Part shown: positions 25,031-38,788 of the stretch, piece by piece
How positions within the stretch are numbered: position 1 is the stretch's first letter
How the letters are laid out: each line of letters begins with the position of its first letter
NCBI RefSeq assembly: GCF_000189635.1
Contig: NW_002476563.1
Span: 62,001-126,000 of the forward strand
Source: Tetrahymena thermophila SB210
Lineage: Eukaryota; Ciliophora; Oligohymenophorea; Hymenostomatida; Tetrahymenidae
DNA length: 64,000 bases
Direction of reading: 5' to 3'
Position numbers and translations under genes: made by a program
The notes under the pieces: model-generated
What the model was told of the DNA's origin: nothing
Seen by the model: the letters and a program-made list of their open reading frames with translations, nothing else
Databases searched by the model: none

Positions 25031-26105
25031 ATGAAAATTAAAATTAATTATAAAAGAATGGACTAATTATAAAGCATCTCTTAGATTTTAAATAGGATCT
25101 TCTTAATGAAATAGAGAAGATTAAAAATTTATCACAAATATATATTTCAAAGTAAATTAAAAAAAAGAAATTGATGTTGAACAATAAATTATTTTTAAAA
25201 ATTCAATAAATTGTCACAATCCTAAAAGGTTGTAATAGGAAAAGAGGTATTTGTTTAAAGAAATAACTGCTACATTGCTAAAAAATATTAAATTAACCAA
25301 AAAACTGTTAGAAACTACAAAAACTAATATTTTAGTACTTCAAGTGAAATAAAAAAAATAATAATCAAAAAAAGGTAAAGAAATCCATAGTATTACATTT
25401 GCCATGATTCATGTTTTACAGCATCTTCAGGTTGGTTTCAGAATTTTAAATATCATTGGAAAATTTCCTTAAGAACATCTACACATATCATTGTAAATAA
25501 AGGTGCAGTGAACAAATAGTTTTGAAATATAACTATTTTTATAGCAAGTTTAAGATTATCGCATTTAAATTAGTTGTTTACAGAAATAGCTAATTATTTT
25601 TAATAAAGATGAAACTCTTTTATAATTAGATTTAGCTAGTAAAACCTTTAATAGTTAAGGAGAAAAGGATATATAAATAAAAGGGATTTCAAATTTTAAA
25701 TAAGATACACTCTCACATTAATGATTAATAATCTAGGTTAAATGTTTCCTCCCTAAATAAATAAGTAAAAATTTAATGACACAGAAGATATTTAATTTGT
25801 ATGGTTAATATTGCTTGCTTTGCAATAATTAAAATGCTTGGATTACTGAGACTCTCTTTGTATTATATTTAAAATCTACAATTAGAAATCTTAAATATTA
25901 CAAAGATAAATATTAATTATACTTAGTACATGACAAATCTTCAGTTCATAGACTTGATTTTGTCAAAAAGTATCAATATGAAAATAATATTTTGGAATTT
26001 TAAATTCATGCAGGATCTACTTCTCTCTTTGAACCATTGGATATTTCGATAAACAACCCTTTTAATGATGAAATCCATATTTAATTTTAAAATAGGGTAT
26101 ATTGA
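25031..26105 (+). pseudogene. Pogo/jerky-type (DDE_1, CENP-B-like) transposase remnant
   Basis: Read with Gln for TAA/TAG, several frames on the plus strand give pieces of one transposase. Near 25415-25480 is FTASSGWFQNFKYHW, matching the end of the CENP-B/Tc5 helix-turn-helix domain (typical pattern aSrGWl..Fk.R). Near 25608 is KDETLLQLD, containing the first catalytic Asp. Near 25742 is NNLGQMFPPQI, the 'nadG.mlPPliI' segment of DDE_1. Then in one frame, about 25833-26105, come NAWITETLFVLYL, VHDKSSVHRLDF with the second Asp (codon 25932-25934), and AGSTSLFEPLDISINNPFND, the usual 'TS.lQPlDv.vnkPFKd' end with the third Asp, then TGA. At least three frameshifts separate these pieces, so it is not functional as written. 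It lies opposite to the array genes, in the spacer upstream of the truncated copy and downstream of G3. I did not find convincing terminal inverted repeats. Confidence 0.85.
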
Positions 26106-26585
26106 TAAAGCCTCAAATTAAAACAGCTGTGAGAAAATGAAACATCCAAAATTAGAAAATATTCTAGAATGGAAACTTTAATCTTTAAATAGTATAAAGA
26201 ATGATAGTATTTAATAAAGTTTTAAATATTGTGGTAAAAGTTTTAATTTAGATAATAGTGAAAATCTATTACTTAATCCTAAAATTAAAGATACTAAATT
26301 TGTTCAACAGCAAATAGATTTAGAAATAAACAACTATGATTCATAAAAAGGGGATGAATTGATTGAAATTATGAAAAAGTAAATGAGATCAATTATATCT
26401 TCCATATGAAATTTCTTAAGGTTTAAAAGATAAAATTAATAACACACCAGAATCAAAAGAGGCCATTATATAGGTATTATATGAATTTAGCGACTATTAT
26501 AGTAGCAGTGAAGAAAGTTAAGAATCATCATTTATAGAATATTTATAAATTTAAGATGACTAAGAAAATAATACATCACTATAAT

Positions 26586-27056
26586 ATGAAGGAAGATAAT
26601 AATGATAGTTCAGAGTTTGATGGTGATGAAAAAGAAAATAATTTAAATACTAAGAGAAATATTAATGAAATATAGTTTGAAGATGAAATAGAAATAAAAA
26701 AGAAAACTAAATAAAATGAATATAAATCAAGTAATACTAATATATATATGAAAATAGAAATGAATAAGGAAAGTTGTTTAAAAATAAATATAGAGGAAGA
26801 AAAGAAGATGGATATTTAAGTTAATTTTGCAAATGATCCTATTTAGCCATAAATAATTCAAGAATATATAATATTTACTAAATATGGTTCTGACATTATG
26901 TTTAAAGAAACTTATATTAGTTAATATAATGAATAAATACATCTTTATAAACTAATTTAAGTTAAAAATAAATTAAATGAATAAAAAGAATCAAAATAGT
27001 CTAAATAATAAATGGATAACATAATTATAAATGATATTAGAAAATATATTAAATGA
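26586..27056 (+). CDS. Acidic open frame, probable C-terminal part of the transposase remnant
   Basis: An open frame of 156 codons with ciliate Gln codons runs from ATG to TGA. It is rich in Asp, Glu, Asn and Lys (begins MKEDNNDSSEFDGDEKENN). Just upstream, in another frame, is another acidic run (YSSSEESQESSFIEYLQIQ, about 26500-26560) that leads into it if one frameshift is allowed. Pogo/jerky-type transposases often end in an acidic tail, so this is most simply the decayed C-terminus of the element at 25031-26105 and not an independent gene. With only TGA as stop, a 470-base open frame in A+T-rich DNA is weak evidence by itself. The opposite strand is also open here. Confidence 0.35.
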
Positions 27057-27183
27057 TAATATTTTCAATTGTTAGTATTTATTTGCTATTTTTGAAATTC
27101 GGATTACAAATTTTTTTTAAATAATTTTAAATTTAAAAAATATTTTTGGAATTCTTGTTAATATTTTTGACACTTATATAAAT

Positions 27184-30100
27184 TAAAAACAAAAAAAAAA
27201 TAAAAAACTTCCAATAAAATTGACAATACACATACACAATTAAAAAAGCTACAAAGATCTATATAATTGTTTTTTATTAACATGTATTAAGGTTCAATAA
27301 TTAAATTTTATGCTTTTGGCAATACAAATTTACTTCAATAAAAACTAGTTATACTAAGATTAATCAAATATTATTTTCCTTTAATTTCTTTTGATCATTC
27401 TATCTAATTGGCCTTATGAAAATGAATTAATGTTAATTTAAACAAAAGAATATTCTTACTTCATCAGATTAAAGAGTTTTTTTTTTTTAAGCAGAAGGTT
27501 TATCATAAAAGATTATATCTAAATCTTTATCATTCTTTTAATAATCTCTCTACTCTATAGGGTTACTCAATAGCACAAACTAATCAGGATTAATATTTTT
27601 GATATTGCCTTTTTATTATAAATTTTGAAATTTGTTTTTTTAAATAATAAAATTACTTCTTGTTCTAAAATTATATTTTGCTTAGCAGTTATTTTATTAA
27701 TTCGCTTCATACTCACTAACATTTTCACTAAATTATGAATCTATTTATGTTTGATTTTTGTTTTGTAATTCAGAAAACTTTATATTTAGTTTCGGACTAA
27801 ATTATTAGCTAAAAATACTATTTTATGTTGGAGATTAGCCTTCTGAATTAAACTAGACCAAAAATCTTTTTGGTGAATTTTAATTTTGATTTAATTAAAA
27901 GCCGCTCTATTTATTAATACTCATTTCTTTCATCCTTTTAGAAAGAAGCACTTTTCTGGTAGAATTTGTTAAATTGTTAGTCTCTTTAAAGCTATTTTCA
28001 TCATTAGGCTAATGATTAGAAAAGAAAGGAGCATATTTGTCTCTTTTTTTTCTTTAAAAATAATCTTAGATTGATAGTCTAAGAAGCTAAAAATTGTTGA
28101 ATTTTTTAAATGAATTGTCTTCTGTGCAGTAAATTAATAAATAAAGAGAATTCATATGTTATTTTAATTATTATTTAAAGAATTTGAAGCATGTTGAATT
28201 TTTTTTCAAACTTCCTTATAAAATTAATATAACCTTAGTTTATTTTAACAAATGATAATTAAGCCTAATTAAGACATCTAAGTAAATTAAGAAGATTTTT
28301 GAAAATGCTACTGCTTGCAAAATATAAGCAATAATAGTACCAAGATATAAAAGAATATCTTATTCTATAACATTGAGCAATATATATAATATTGTGAGCA
28401 AACAGCAAATTTAAGAAAAAAATAAATCTATTTTATAGTATTTAACCTTTTAGTATGGCTTTTTTTAAAAAAATTAAACTTAGTTTTTCAGATAAAAAAG
28501 TAATCTTACTTAAAATTTTTGTAAGAGCAAAAGATAGCAGTAGAGGATAATTAACATCAAAGAAGCTTTACTAAGTACATCTGAATCAAAATATATAACT
28601 AAAAATACTAAGAGTAGCCTTAGGTTCATTGCTAAAAACTCCCACAAATAAAATTTTTATCTATACCCACAAATTAGGAAACCATACTTATTAAAAAATT
28701 AAAAAATAAATATATAAATGGTAATAATAGTTACCGTAACTTCCTGCTTATTCTACTAAGCTAAAATTCAAAATTTTACTCTTTTTTTAAAAAACTTGGT
28801 TAGGGTAGTCTTTAATTAAAAAATGAATTTTGCTGAATAGCAAGTAAGAAGCTACGGTAGATGATTTAAAGTTTATAAATACCTTTTTAATTAATCCAAA
28901 TTGATGTGAAAATTAATCTAAATGCTATGATTTACTCCATATTTTATAAATCAATATCCCTGGTACTAAAACTATCCATAAAAATGTCATTGGCATTATC
29001 ATAGATGTTATCAAAATCACATGATCTGTTGAATAGCACTTTTCTAATAAGTAGTAGTTCATATACGACTCCTTACCTATCTTTTTGCAAGTAAAAATCT
29101 AAACTAAAGATTCAAAGGAGCTTTACTACAAGAAAAAGAATAGGAACACGAAGCAAATGACAGCAGAATCTTTCTAGAAATATATTTGAAGTTATTTGAT
29201 TTTAAAAAATATTTTTGACATATAAATTTACCTTGAGTTCAAAATAAAACGACTTCTTATCTTATTTAGAGAAACAGCTTATTAATTTAACTATTAAAAT
29301 GTAGAATAAGAGCCCTAAAGGAATAACTATTAAAGGAAAAGCTATAAAAAATAGTACTTTGTAATAATATACGGGTAAGATAGTACTAAATTTACTTATA
29401 ATACAATCCAATAAATTTTAATTGGAACTTACGGGAGAAAATATTGAGATTATTTACAAGTTAAATATTGGTTTTGGACTAAGACTAGAAATACTAATAA
29501 ATATTTAAAGGTATCTAATCATCAACCTACTATAAAAACTTTTTTCACCTATTTAACCTGAATTACCTAATCTAATTAGTCCTAGCCTATCAATAATCAA
29601 GACCTTAGTCATCATATTCAAATTAATTTTAGTTTAGTAAAATAAATATGTCAAATATAGCAATGTAAATAAACATATTAGCATCTATTCAGCTATTTAA
29701 TTTACCTCTGATTAACATTAATAACAATTAACTTCTAAACCGCTTTTTCCATAAGAATTATTCCAAAATTATCCTAGTACATCACAAGTCTAGCATAAAG
29801 GTCCTATTAAACTTTTGTTTTTATCAATTAAATTTTTTAAAACAAAAATAATTTTTGAGAAAAAATTACCCCTCAGAGCAATAATTAGTTTCTTCTTATC
29901 CGTTACAAAAATTTTACGATTTAGTGCAAGGTATTATATCATCATTGAATTTATCAGATCTCCAAAATCCTTATTTTAAATTAATTTAGCTTCCTTAACA
30001 TGAAATACTTGATGAGTAATCACAAGGTTTGCATTACATATTACTTGTATTTGAGTTTGGATCTTGAATTGAATATGTACCATTTTAACATGTATAACAG

Positions 30101-33100
30101 TTTGCTAATGAACAAGATGTGCAAGCTGATTATATTATTTCTCCTATTTAACAATTTCTAAAGCTGTAATCAATATAAATAGTTAAAGTATCGGTAAACC
30201 CTTGTGTTTAATTAGAAAATAAGTGGAATCCTTTAAATTACAATACTGCTCTCCCTATTTTACCTAATTATCCTTATTATTAAAAAAATATATTAAAATA
30301 TACTCAAGTTTTTTACAATTGTTTATTTGATATAGCAAAATATACCATAAATCCTCATTACTTTTATTCACTTTTCCTTAATTTTTTTAAAATTTTGATT
30401 TGATGTAACACTATTTTATTCCTATAAAGATAAGAGGTAGGTTCGTGAGAATTTATAAGGATTTATGGTATTATTAAACAATTACCTGATACTTAGTACT
30501 AATTTAAAAGAAATTAATCTAACTCAAAAGCTTGAATAGTTGCACCCTATAATTTTAAGTCAATTTACCTTAAATCTTGAATATTATTTAGCAAATATAG
30601 CTCCTATAGCTCAACATAATATTAAGAAAATTCTTACAATATTCTATCAGGGATGTTTTTTTTACTCTAGAATTTTACTTAATTTCCTTCTTCGTCTAAG
30701 ATATTTATTTTCAAAATATTATTTTACGTTCCACTTTATACATCTTTAAATATATAAATTGATCCATTTTGCAATGACTGATTATTAATTTTAGCACTTT
30801 ATGGAAAAGAACAAAAATTGTTTCCATAGAATTAACCATAATTATCTATGCAATTATTTTAATAGGTGGTACCACATGAATCTTAAGCTAAATCGCTACT
30901 ATTTTTTTAAAGGAATATGGGTATAAAGGTGAAATATCTAGCTATTCCACCAATTAAAGCTTTGTTTCTTTCAAAAGTACTATTCTATATTTAGATATTT
31001 GAGTCATTAAGCAAAAATACTCCTCCATTTTCCCTAGCTGTGTTATTCGAAAAAGTTACATTATTTAGTAGACAATCACACATATTAATAAAATACAGGG
31101 ATCCTCCATCTTTATTTAAAATAATTAATATAAATTAATAATTAAAAATATTGTAAATGATTACTTTAAGCTTCATTATCTATAAATTAACTATTTTATA
31201 TTTTAACAAGAGAAGCGTCAAAATAAAATACGCCTCCTCCATATTATGTAGAATAAAGTTTATTTGAAATAAAATAAGATTAATCTATGATCACTTAGCT
31301 TTAGCTAATTACAATTGGTGAAACGTTTTATAATTAACTCTCTTCTATAGTAAAATTTGTTATTTAAAGCTAGTTTGATATAAGCGTTATTAAACCAATA
31401 GATGAGTTGCTTAATTAACTTTTCATAGATGTGCTTAGAAGATCAATAGAGGAAGAATTAGTATATATCATATAGCTATCTGGAATTAAGTACTTATTTT
31501 ACTTTATTTCACTAAATGAAATTCCAAAATAACTATCTTATACTTCCAAATTATTAACTAAAGATTTTTGATATTATTATAAAAATTGATAGTCATCAAT
31601 TATTGCTAGATTTATATTATTATTAAAATTTAAGTAGCTAATCATAATATTTGTAGATATTACAGTTTACAATAAGAAAGAGAGCTATATGCTAATATTA
31701 TCAAAAATCTCATTTTAATCCATAGTGATCTTATTCACGTACTAAACTAAAAAGAAAGTAGTCAAATTAATTTTGTTATTTGCAATCTTATTATTCCTAA
31801 ATATAAATTCTGAATCATAATTAAAATCAACAGTGTTATTAAAAGTAAGAAATTGTTTTGTATTTATATTATTATCAGCAAAATAGCTCTGTTCTATAAT
31901 TACATATTATGTGTTTTAAAAAATTAAAGAAGTTTCAATATTTTGATTAGTTATACTGACATTAGTAAAACTAAAATAGTACAGATTTTAAGCAATTAAA
32001 GTTTTATTGTTAAAGACTATTTAACATGAAATAAATTATAATTAAAATAATTAAACATTTCCTCGTTAATATTGCTGTTATTGGTCTTCATCTTATAAAT
32101 AAATTATCAAATTTTATAAATATATCTCTACTAACGTTTATGAGTTGATTAATTAATTTAAATTAATAACTCCTTCAACATAATTCTATTCATTAGCTCC
32201 ATTTATTGTAAGGCTAACTTGCAAATTTGCATTAGAATCTACTATTGGAAATCCTTAGAACTTAAATTTTTCATACATATCTAATTAAATGTAATGTTTC
32301 TTTTAATAACCATTATCTATCAAAATATTTTTCCTCAAATTCTAAAATTACTAAAGCCGTTTATATAGCTAAAAATAATCAGCATCATTAGTATTATATT
32401 AGCAAGCACTTATACCTTTGCTATCTATCATCATGTAATTGATACCATTATAATTATATGAAAGAACACTTATTATATAATCAAATTCTACTTTTTCAAC
32501 CTTTAAATAAATATTTTCATAAAATGAGTTTCTATTTGTAAATTATTATATGACTTACAATTGTTTCTATTCAGGATCTTCATTAGAATAAATTACAGAA
32601 AAAGTCTACCCAAATTAAACAAAAATTTAACGATTTTTAAGAAGAGTGACTTTCCTCTTCATAAAATTGGTCTCCACTAGAAAATTGCTCTGATAGAAAC
32701 TTATTAATTCAAATGTATAATAATCATATAGAATATAGTAGAAATCAGAACTCACTAAAATCAATTAGTATTCTGGTTTAAGTATAATTTACTAATATGT
32801 CTACCAGCGAGATGCTGTTTAAATAAGCTACAGTAAAGTAAATGAATCTTAATCATCGTTTTAATAGATTTGGCAATAGTTGTAATTTTACAAGTTTACT
32901 AAAATATAATCAGAATTTACAATAACTTAAAATATAGGATATCCTAACTGAGTTTATCTTTAAACTTGAACATCATTGTCTTCGACTAGGTATTGAACTA
33001 ATTAACTATCAAAAGAGTAACTAAAAATTATTTACTCAGTGTATATTATCAAATCTATAATAGCAAGCTGATGAATTAGTGGAAATTATTTTGTTATCAA

Positions 33101-36100
33101 GCCTGTTGAACTTTCTACAAAAGCAATAGAGTGGTTGACAAATATAATAATAAATTCAGTTGATAGTAAAATACCATTGTAAAACTTATATAATGGCTTA
33201 TCTAATTTCTATTAATATAATTTTAAGAAATTATATGTATTACCATTCTAAATAATTTAATATGATGTAATTTATTAATTATATCCGCATACAATTATAT
33301 CTTATTTGTTAACACTGTGAGAGCACTCTACTTAAATTTTTTGAATTAGCTCTAAATTTTTTTTGTAGATTAAATTAATCTACTTGGTAGTGGCTAAAAC
33401 AAAAATATCTTCGTTTATTAAATATATCGTATTATTAAATCTATCATTAAATTGTAAAATAGGCCCATTTACTGCTTGTTAATCCATTAAAGACCACTTT
33501 TAAATATTTCCATCAGATCTAGTATAATATATGTTATTATTGTTTTCATCAAAAGCATAACTTATAATTGAAGATGCTCTATGAATAATCTAAAAATAGG
33601 TATTTTGTATAGAAAACTCATATTCCCAAAACTTTACTGTTTAATCATTCGAAAATGAAATAATCTAATATAATTAATTGATTATAAATTTACTGTATTT
33701 TAAAATATTAAAAAAATGAAAATTTACCTAAAATGAGTTCTAATTTAGTATAAAAGAATTTATAACATCTTTATGCTAGTCAAAAACTTGAATAACATTC
33801 AGTAAAGGAAATTAAAGTAAAACTATTCTAAAATTAGAATCTGAAATAATTAAAATTTAATTATCCTTTTATTTAATAATAATAAAATATAATTAATTTC
33901 TAAATAAATAATATTTCAAATAAAATGCTTACTAAATCTAAATATCCATACTAAATTTAGGCTATGTTTTTATATTAAAAAAGTGGTATTTGAGCATTTT
34001 AAGAGTTATATGGCCATATTTATACTTTGTTATCTAATCCCATGCTTACAAACCTTTAATTAATAGGATCTAGAACTATTTATTATACTTAACCCTATTA
34101 TAAAAATTTAATATAAGTAAGTACAGATTAAAATAATGTTAAAAGAAATTATTACTTGATGAATAGGATACTGCTTCGTAAAAATGTAGCTTTAGGTCGT
34201 GATATTGTAATTCCAAACATATCCATCCTAGTCAAAAGTAAGTATACATTAATTAAGCTTGTCATATGCCCCATCATTTCCTTGTAAAACTTAAATAATG
34301 TTAACTTCTTAATCTATACTACTTAGTTAAACTAATAATGGAAACCAATCTAACTATTTTAATTGTTGATAAAATAAATTATGAATTGTTTTTTTAATTT
34401 ATTATTTAAACATAATAATATTATATTTAAAATTTTATATAATTTTCTATTTATAAGGTTTATTAATTAAATTAAATACTGTAGTAATTTTTTTTTATTC
34501 ATAAAATCATAATTAATCAAAGAGTTTTAATTTATTTTTTTTTTAAGTTTAAAATTTTTTATAAATGAATATTTAAGAGGGTTAGTATAAAGGAGATTTT
34601 AAATTATTTATAAAAAATCAAATTAAAAAATTTACTCCGAATAGCATTAAAAAATTATTTTCTTAATCAATTATAATTCGAGTTACAGTGTAAATCTAAA
34701 GCAAATATTAATAATCTTTAAGCAAATAGAAATTTTTAATTGATATATCGTTCTTCCATACATAAATACTCCCAAATCCGCAACCAGAGATTATTCTGTT
34801 GTTTTCTACATCTACAGCAAAAGAACTAATAATTTGGCAATCAATAGGATCATGCTAAAGTAATTATATGAATTTTAATTCTGGATAACTATGTATAGCT
34901 ATAGTATTATCTAAAGAAGAAGTCACAATTATACCCCATTCATAAATAATATTTAATTGATTTATTTATTTAAGATGCTTTAAAAAAAAATAATTAATAT
35001 TAAATTATATATTTACATGAAAAAAAAATAAAATTACTTCAAATTTTGACACCAAAATCAGATTATTCGTTTAAAGATCATACTTATAAACTTTATTAGT
35101 ATAAATAAATATAGTGTTAGTTTACTAATCTATAACTCCTCCTTAAGTTTGCTCTTCAAATTACATTTCATTCATTAATTTTTTCTAAGTGTAATCAATA
35201 AAATAAATCATAAGTCCTGAACCATAAATAATTTTTTTATAAGAGGTGTTTATTTAAAATGTAGAAAGTGTAATATTAGTCGCCATCCAATCACAAACCT
35301 ATTAATCATCAAAATATCTTAAATGAGTTATTAAAGGGATTTAATTTACTTATTATAGAGATGAGTAATCGTAACTAAAAATTTGGTTGGTAGAAAGTAA
35401 AATAATTAATAATTTTTCCTCTTCATCAATTTAGATAGAGGAAACAGCAGAGCTGAATAAATCAAGTTATTCATTTTTTAAAAAAATTTAAGATTAAACA
35501 TCAATAAAAATAAGTTAGTTTCCATCAGATACAACTAAGAGTAATTTTTCATCCATAAGTAGTAAACACTAGTTTGGTATTGTAAAGGCAAAATTAATTA
35601 TTTATAAATCATTTGTCTATTTGTTAATTAGGATAATTTCGTTTGGAGAAGCCATTAAAATAACCAAATATTAGTTTCCAAAACAAACATTTTAAGATAC
35701 TTGATTTTACTTTTATGTGAATGATAAACTTTTTATATTTATGTTTTAAGGATTCTCTATTATTGCAATCTATTTGTAAAAAATTTATAAAAATAAAATT
35801 TTTCTAACTTTGAACAAATACTAATATTCAAGAAAATTTACTTATAGCATACCAACTACATTAAATAGGATCAATGAGTTTGAAAAAGTATCAAAGTATG
35901 TTTAATTAGAATAATAATTTTGTAAATTTAAAGTATTTATTTAAATTTAGTGATTACTATCCTATCCTTTAATGAGCATTTGTATCAAATTTTAATATAC
36001 AATAATTATTCCATATTGACTTTAAAAAACTTATAGAGTATAATTGGTAATTGGCGAATCGTAGAGTAGATTAAATTATTTAGAATTAAAAACAAATAAT

Positions 36101-37971
36101 TTTTAGCTTAAATCAATAACTAAAATAATTTCTAAATCGTTATCAAAATATACTTAGCTTACTTTGAAATCATTATCAAAATTTAGAGTTTATAAAAAAG
36201 TTCCTTCAAGATAGGTTGTTATTACTAAATAATTTTAAGGAGACCAAGATGGCCAAATATATATTTAATCACCATACTATTTTATAAAATTAATTTATTT
36301 TTAGGATTTTGAATTAAAAACCAAACCTTGTTGAATTATAATCTACTTTAAGTTGAGAGATTATAGTACTAAGTCAGATATTCACCCTTCGGGTAGCTAA
36401 AATATCCTAATTTCCCCTAATTTTCAATCATATAAATTCTAAGTAATTCATCATCAAAGTAAAGACCTTCTACTTATTCGTTTGGTATATCATTTGTATA
36501 GAAGCAGCTTGTATGCCTTTTTATTTGCCCATTTGTTATATCTATAAATACCATTCCACTAGATGTTAACGTTTTTAATATGGAACCTTCAAATATAGCA
36601 TTAGGAGTAACTCCAAAAAGTAATCTTATTAATGATTAAATTGAATTCAAAAATTTTTATAAAAAATGTAATTTTACTATGAGCCTAAGCATTTGTTAAG
36701 TTGTATAACTCTATTTTCGTTTACTACCACAGTTATCATTGTTTAATTTCCATAAAATACTGTGAAATCATCTCCTACAATTAGTTTAGTGTAATTTATC
36801 AATTTTAAATCTTGAAGACGTAGAGCATTAAGATTATCATACACATGATAATCATTATAATCCATCGATAATGTAGCAGGATTTATAAACTAAGAACCAA
36901 AATAAATCATTGAATTATTTCCACATACTATCAAAGACCCATCATTTAAAAATCCATAGTCATTAATCTAATTTGGAGAGAAGAAAAGTAAATTGGTGTA
37001 ATTAAAATTTTAATCCAAAGAGAAAATAGAATATCCACTTGTATTATAACTTATGAACGTTAATCCTTAGCTTTATTAGAATTTCAAACGAGTAATATTT
37101 CCTAATTAAAATTATAATGTATTTTAAATTTCAAAATTAGTTTAGCTTATCATGTAAATGTTATTATTAGATGAAAGAACATATATGTATTCTTAACTAA
37201 AATCACTTTCGCATTGAATTCCATCAGAATCTAATTATAATTAAGAAGATTATTCAATTGAGCTAAGGTAGACCTTTTAAATTTGCAAAAAAAATTTTCT
37301 AAAAAATTCTATTTACATTTAAAATTATAATAATTGCAAAACTTAGTAATTAATTTTAAAACGAAAGCGAATTAAAAAGTAGAGATAAATAACTTCATTA
37401 AAAAGAGAAAATTATCTTGATTTTTAATTTAATAAAAGAGGAAAAATAAAATATATTTTACATAGTTATCTTTAGGGTAGTACAAAATATTATTTTTAAT
37501 GTTGTAACAAATTTAAATCTATTGCTATTAACTATCTACCAATTCATAGTTAAATTTAAGAGCTGTACTATTCTATTGATAGAGACTTTATTAATATACA
37601 TTATAATTGATATCTATTATGTATATAAAAGTCCGTGGTAAAGATGGATCAGAAATGTTGATTTGCTTATCAGTATAAATTGAATGAATTTGAATTTTTT
37701 TATCAGAAAAATATGAAGTTGAATAAAAAAGACTAGCATCTGTAAGATTCCACACTCCAAGCAATCCTTAACTTCCATAATCAACCATCAGCTACTCATA
37801 TTTATCTTTATTTTTAAAGAATAATAATTCTCCTCCTAAAACATTCTAATCTCCTATTTATCCTTAACAACTAGTAGAAGAATAGCCTAAATCAATATCA
37901 AAAGGGCAAATATCTTAAAACGACATTTTTATTAAATTTAGACAAGTTAATATTATTAAAAGCTTATCCAT
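27184..37971 (-). CDS. G3: third full paralogue; 3' end uncertain because the G2-type stop is lost
   Basis: The ATG is at 37969-37971. Exon 1 is 37462-37971 (510 nt), exon 11 is 31165-33664 (2500 nt), exon 12 is 30486-31109 (624 nt) and exon 17 starts at 28458. Intron 7 is 34354-34636. The domain plan is that of G1, which G3 resembles closely over the 5' exons. At the place where G2 ends in TGA, G3 has TTA (27184-27186), so the reading frame continues through a hydrophobic stretch (QFYWKFFIFFLFLIYISV) and stays open into the antisense of the transposase remnant. The true stop is not settled; the end given is the last position homologous to the G2 stop. In the Cys-rich exon it has Ser where G4 and G5 have an extra Cys. 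Confidence 0.8.
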
Positions 37972-38222
37972 TTTTACAAAATAGTTATTTTATTTATTTA
38001 TTATCTTTTTCTTTTATTGATTTTGAAAAACTAATTTATGTTGTATATATATATATGTATTAACCATTTAAATTTTATGTTTATTTATTAAGTTTCAACT
38101 CATAAAATATGCTTATCTGACAAATAAAAAATATTGACTTTTAATAATAAATAATATTGAAAAGGGAACTATATTGAACAGTGATGTTGTGTCCTTATGA
38201 ATAAATAATTTTCCAAATAATT
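37972..38222 (-). promoter_or_regulatory. Conserved upstream block of G3
   Basis: Shares with G1 the CTCATAAAATATG stretch, the TTGACTTTTAATAATAAATAA stretch and an AAAAGGGAAC motif. It also has a short (AT)n run near 38045. Probable promoter and leader; no individual binding site is assigned. Confidence 0.5.
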
Positions 38223-38788
38223 ACCGTAATCCCTCGCAACCTCGCAGCTCGAAATCAAAAATTTTGATTACGAATGGAGAGGTTCTATACTTCCTCTAGT
38301 AGGCCAGTTTTTTTGAAAATTGAGTACTGAAGAATAGAGGTAAAAGGATATTTATATAATTAATATTTTTAAATCACTAAACATTTTTATTAAATGAAAA
38401 AATAGTTTTTTATTATTATTTAAATTGGTTAAAAATAAAAAAAATAAATAAAATTAAAAAAAACGATATTCATTTCTTCAGAGTTTTTTTATTTGAAACT
38501 ATAATATTTTTGAGTTAGAACCAATAAAGATATCAAATTATACTAGTTTATTCATTTTTTTGATATTTGAGAGTAATTTGCCTAAATTAACTATACTTTA
38601 TTTCTACTTTGAATATCTTGTGATTTTCAAGCTATCTTAGAGAGTTAAAATAACAAATAATACTCTCTTAATTTCTTTTTTTGAAAAATTCATTAAATTC
38701 AAGCTTCTAACATCTTTAGTTGACTAATGGTTTGTGATAGTTCTAAAACTACCTCTCGCATATAATTTAGTTTGGTAATTGATTATTA
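38223..38788. other. Spacer between G3 and G4 with a short G+C-richer patch
   Basis: Bases about 38223-38310 are clearly richer in G+C than the surroundings (CCGTAATCCCTCGCAACCTC) and contain the 17-base palindrome AATCAAAAATTTTGATT. The layout vaguely recalls the left part of the intron 15 element (ACCGTAACTTCC followed by AAAATTCAAAATTTT). The rest is A+T-rich; towards the left end it is shared with the spacer downstream of G5 (TTGGTAATTGATTATT). No gene is recognised. Confidence 0.4.

Noticed and set aside
26390..27060. Long open frame on the minus strand continuing from G3 through the transposase tail
   Set aside because: With only TGA as stop, A+T-rich DNA gives long chance frames. This one is antisense to a recognisable acidic tail and has no similarity to the other copies.
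30540..30749. Plus-strand frame, also seen near 44515-44697 and 54096-54395
   Set aside because: These are antisense shadows of exons 12 and 11 of G3, G4 and G5. The minus-strand reading is the one conserved in frame among copies.
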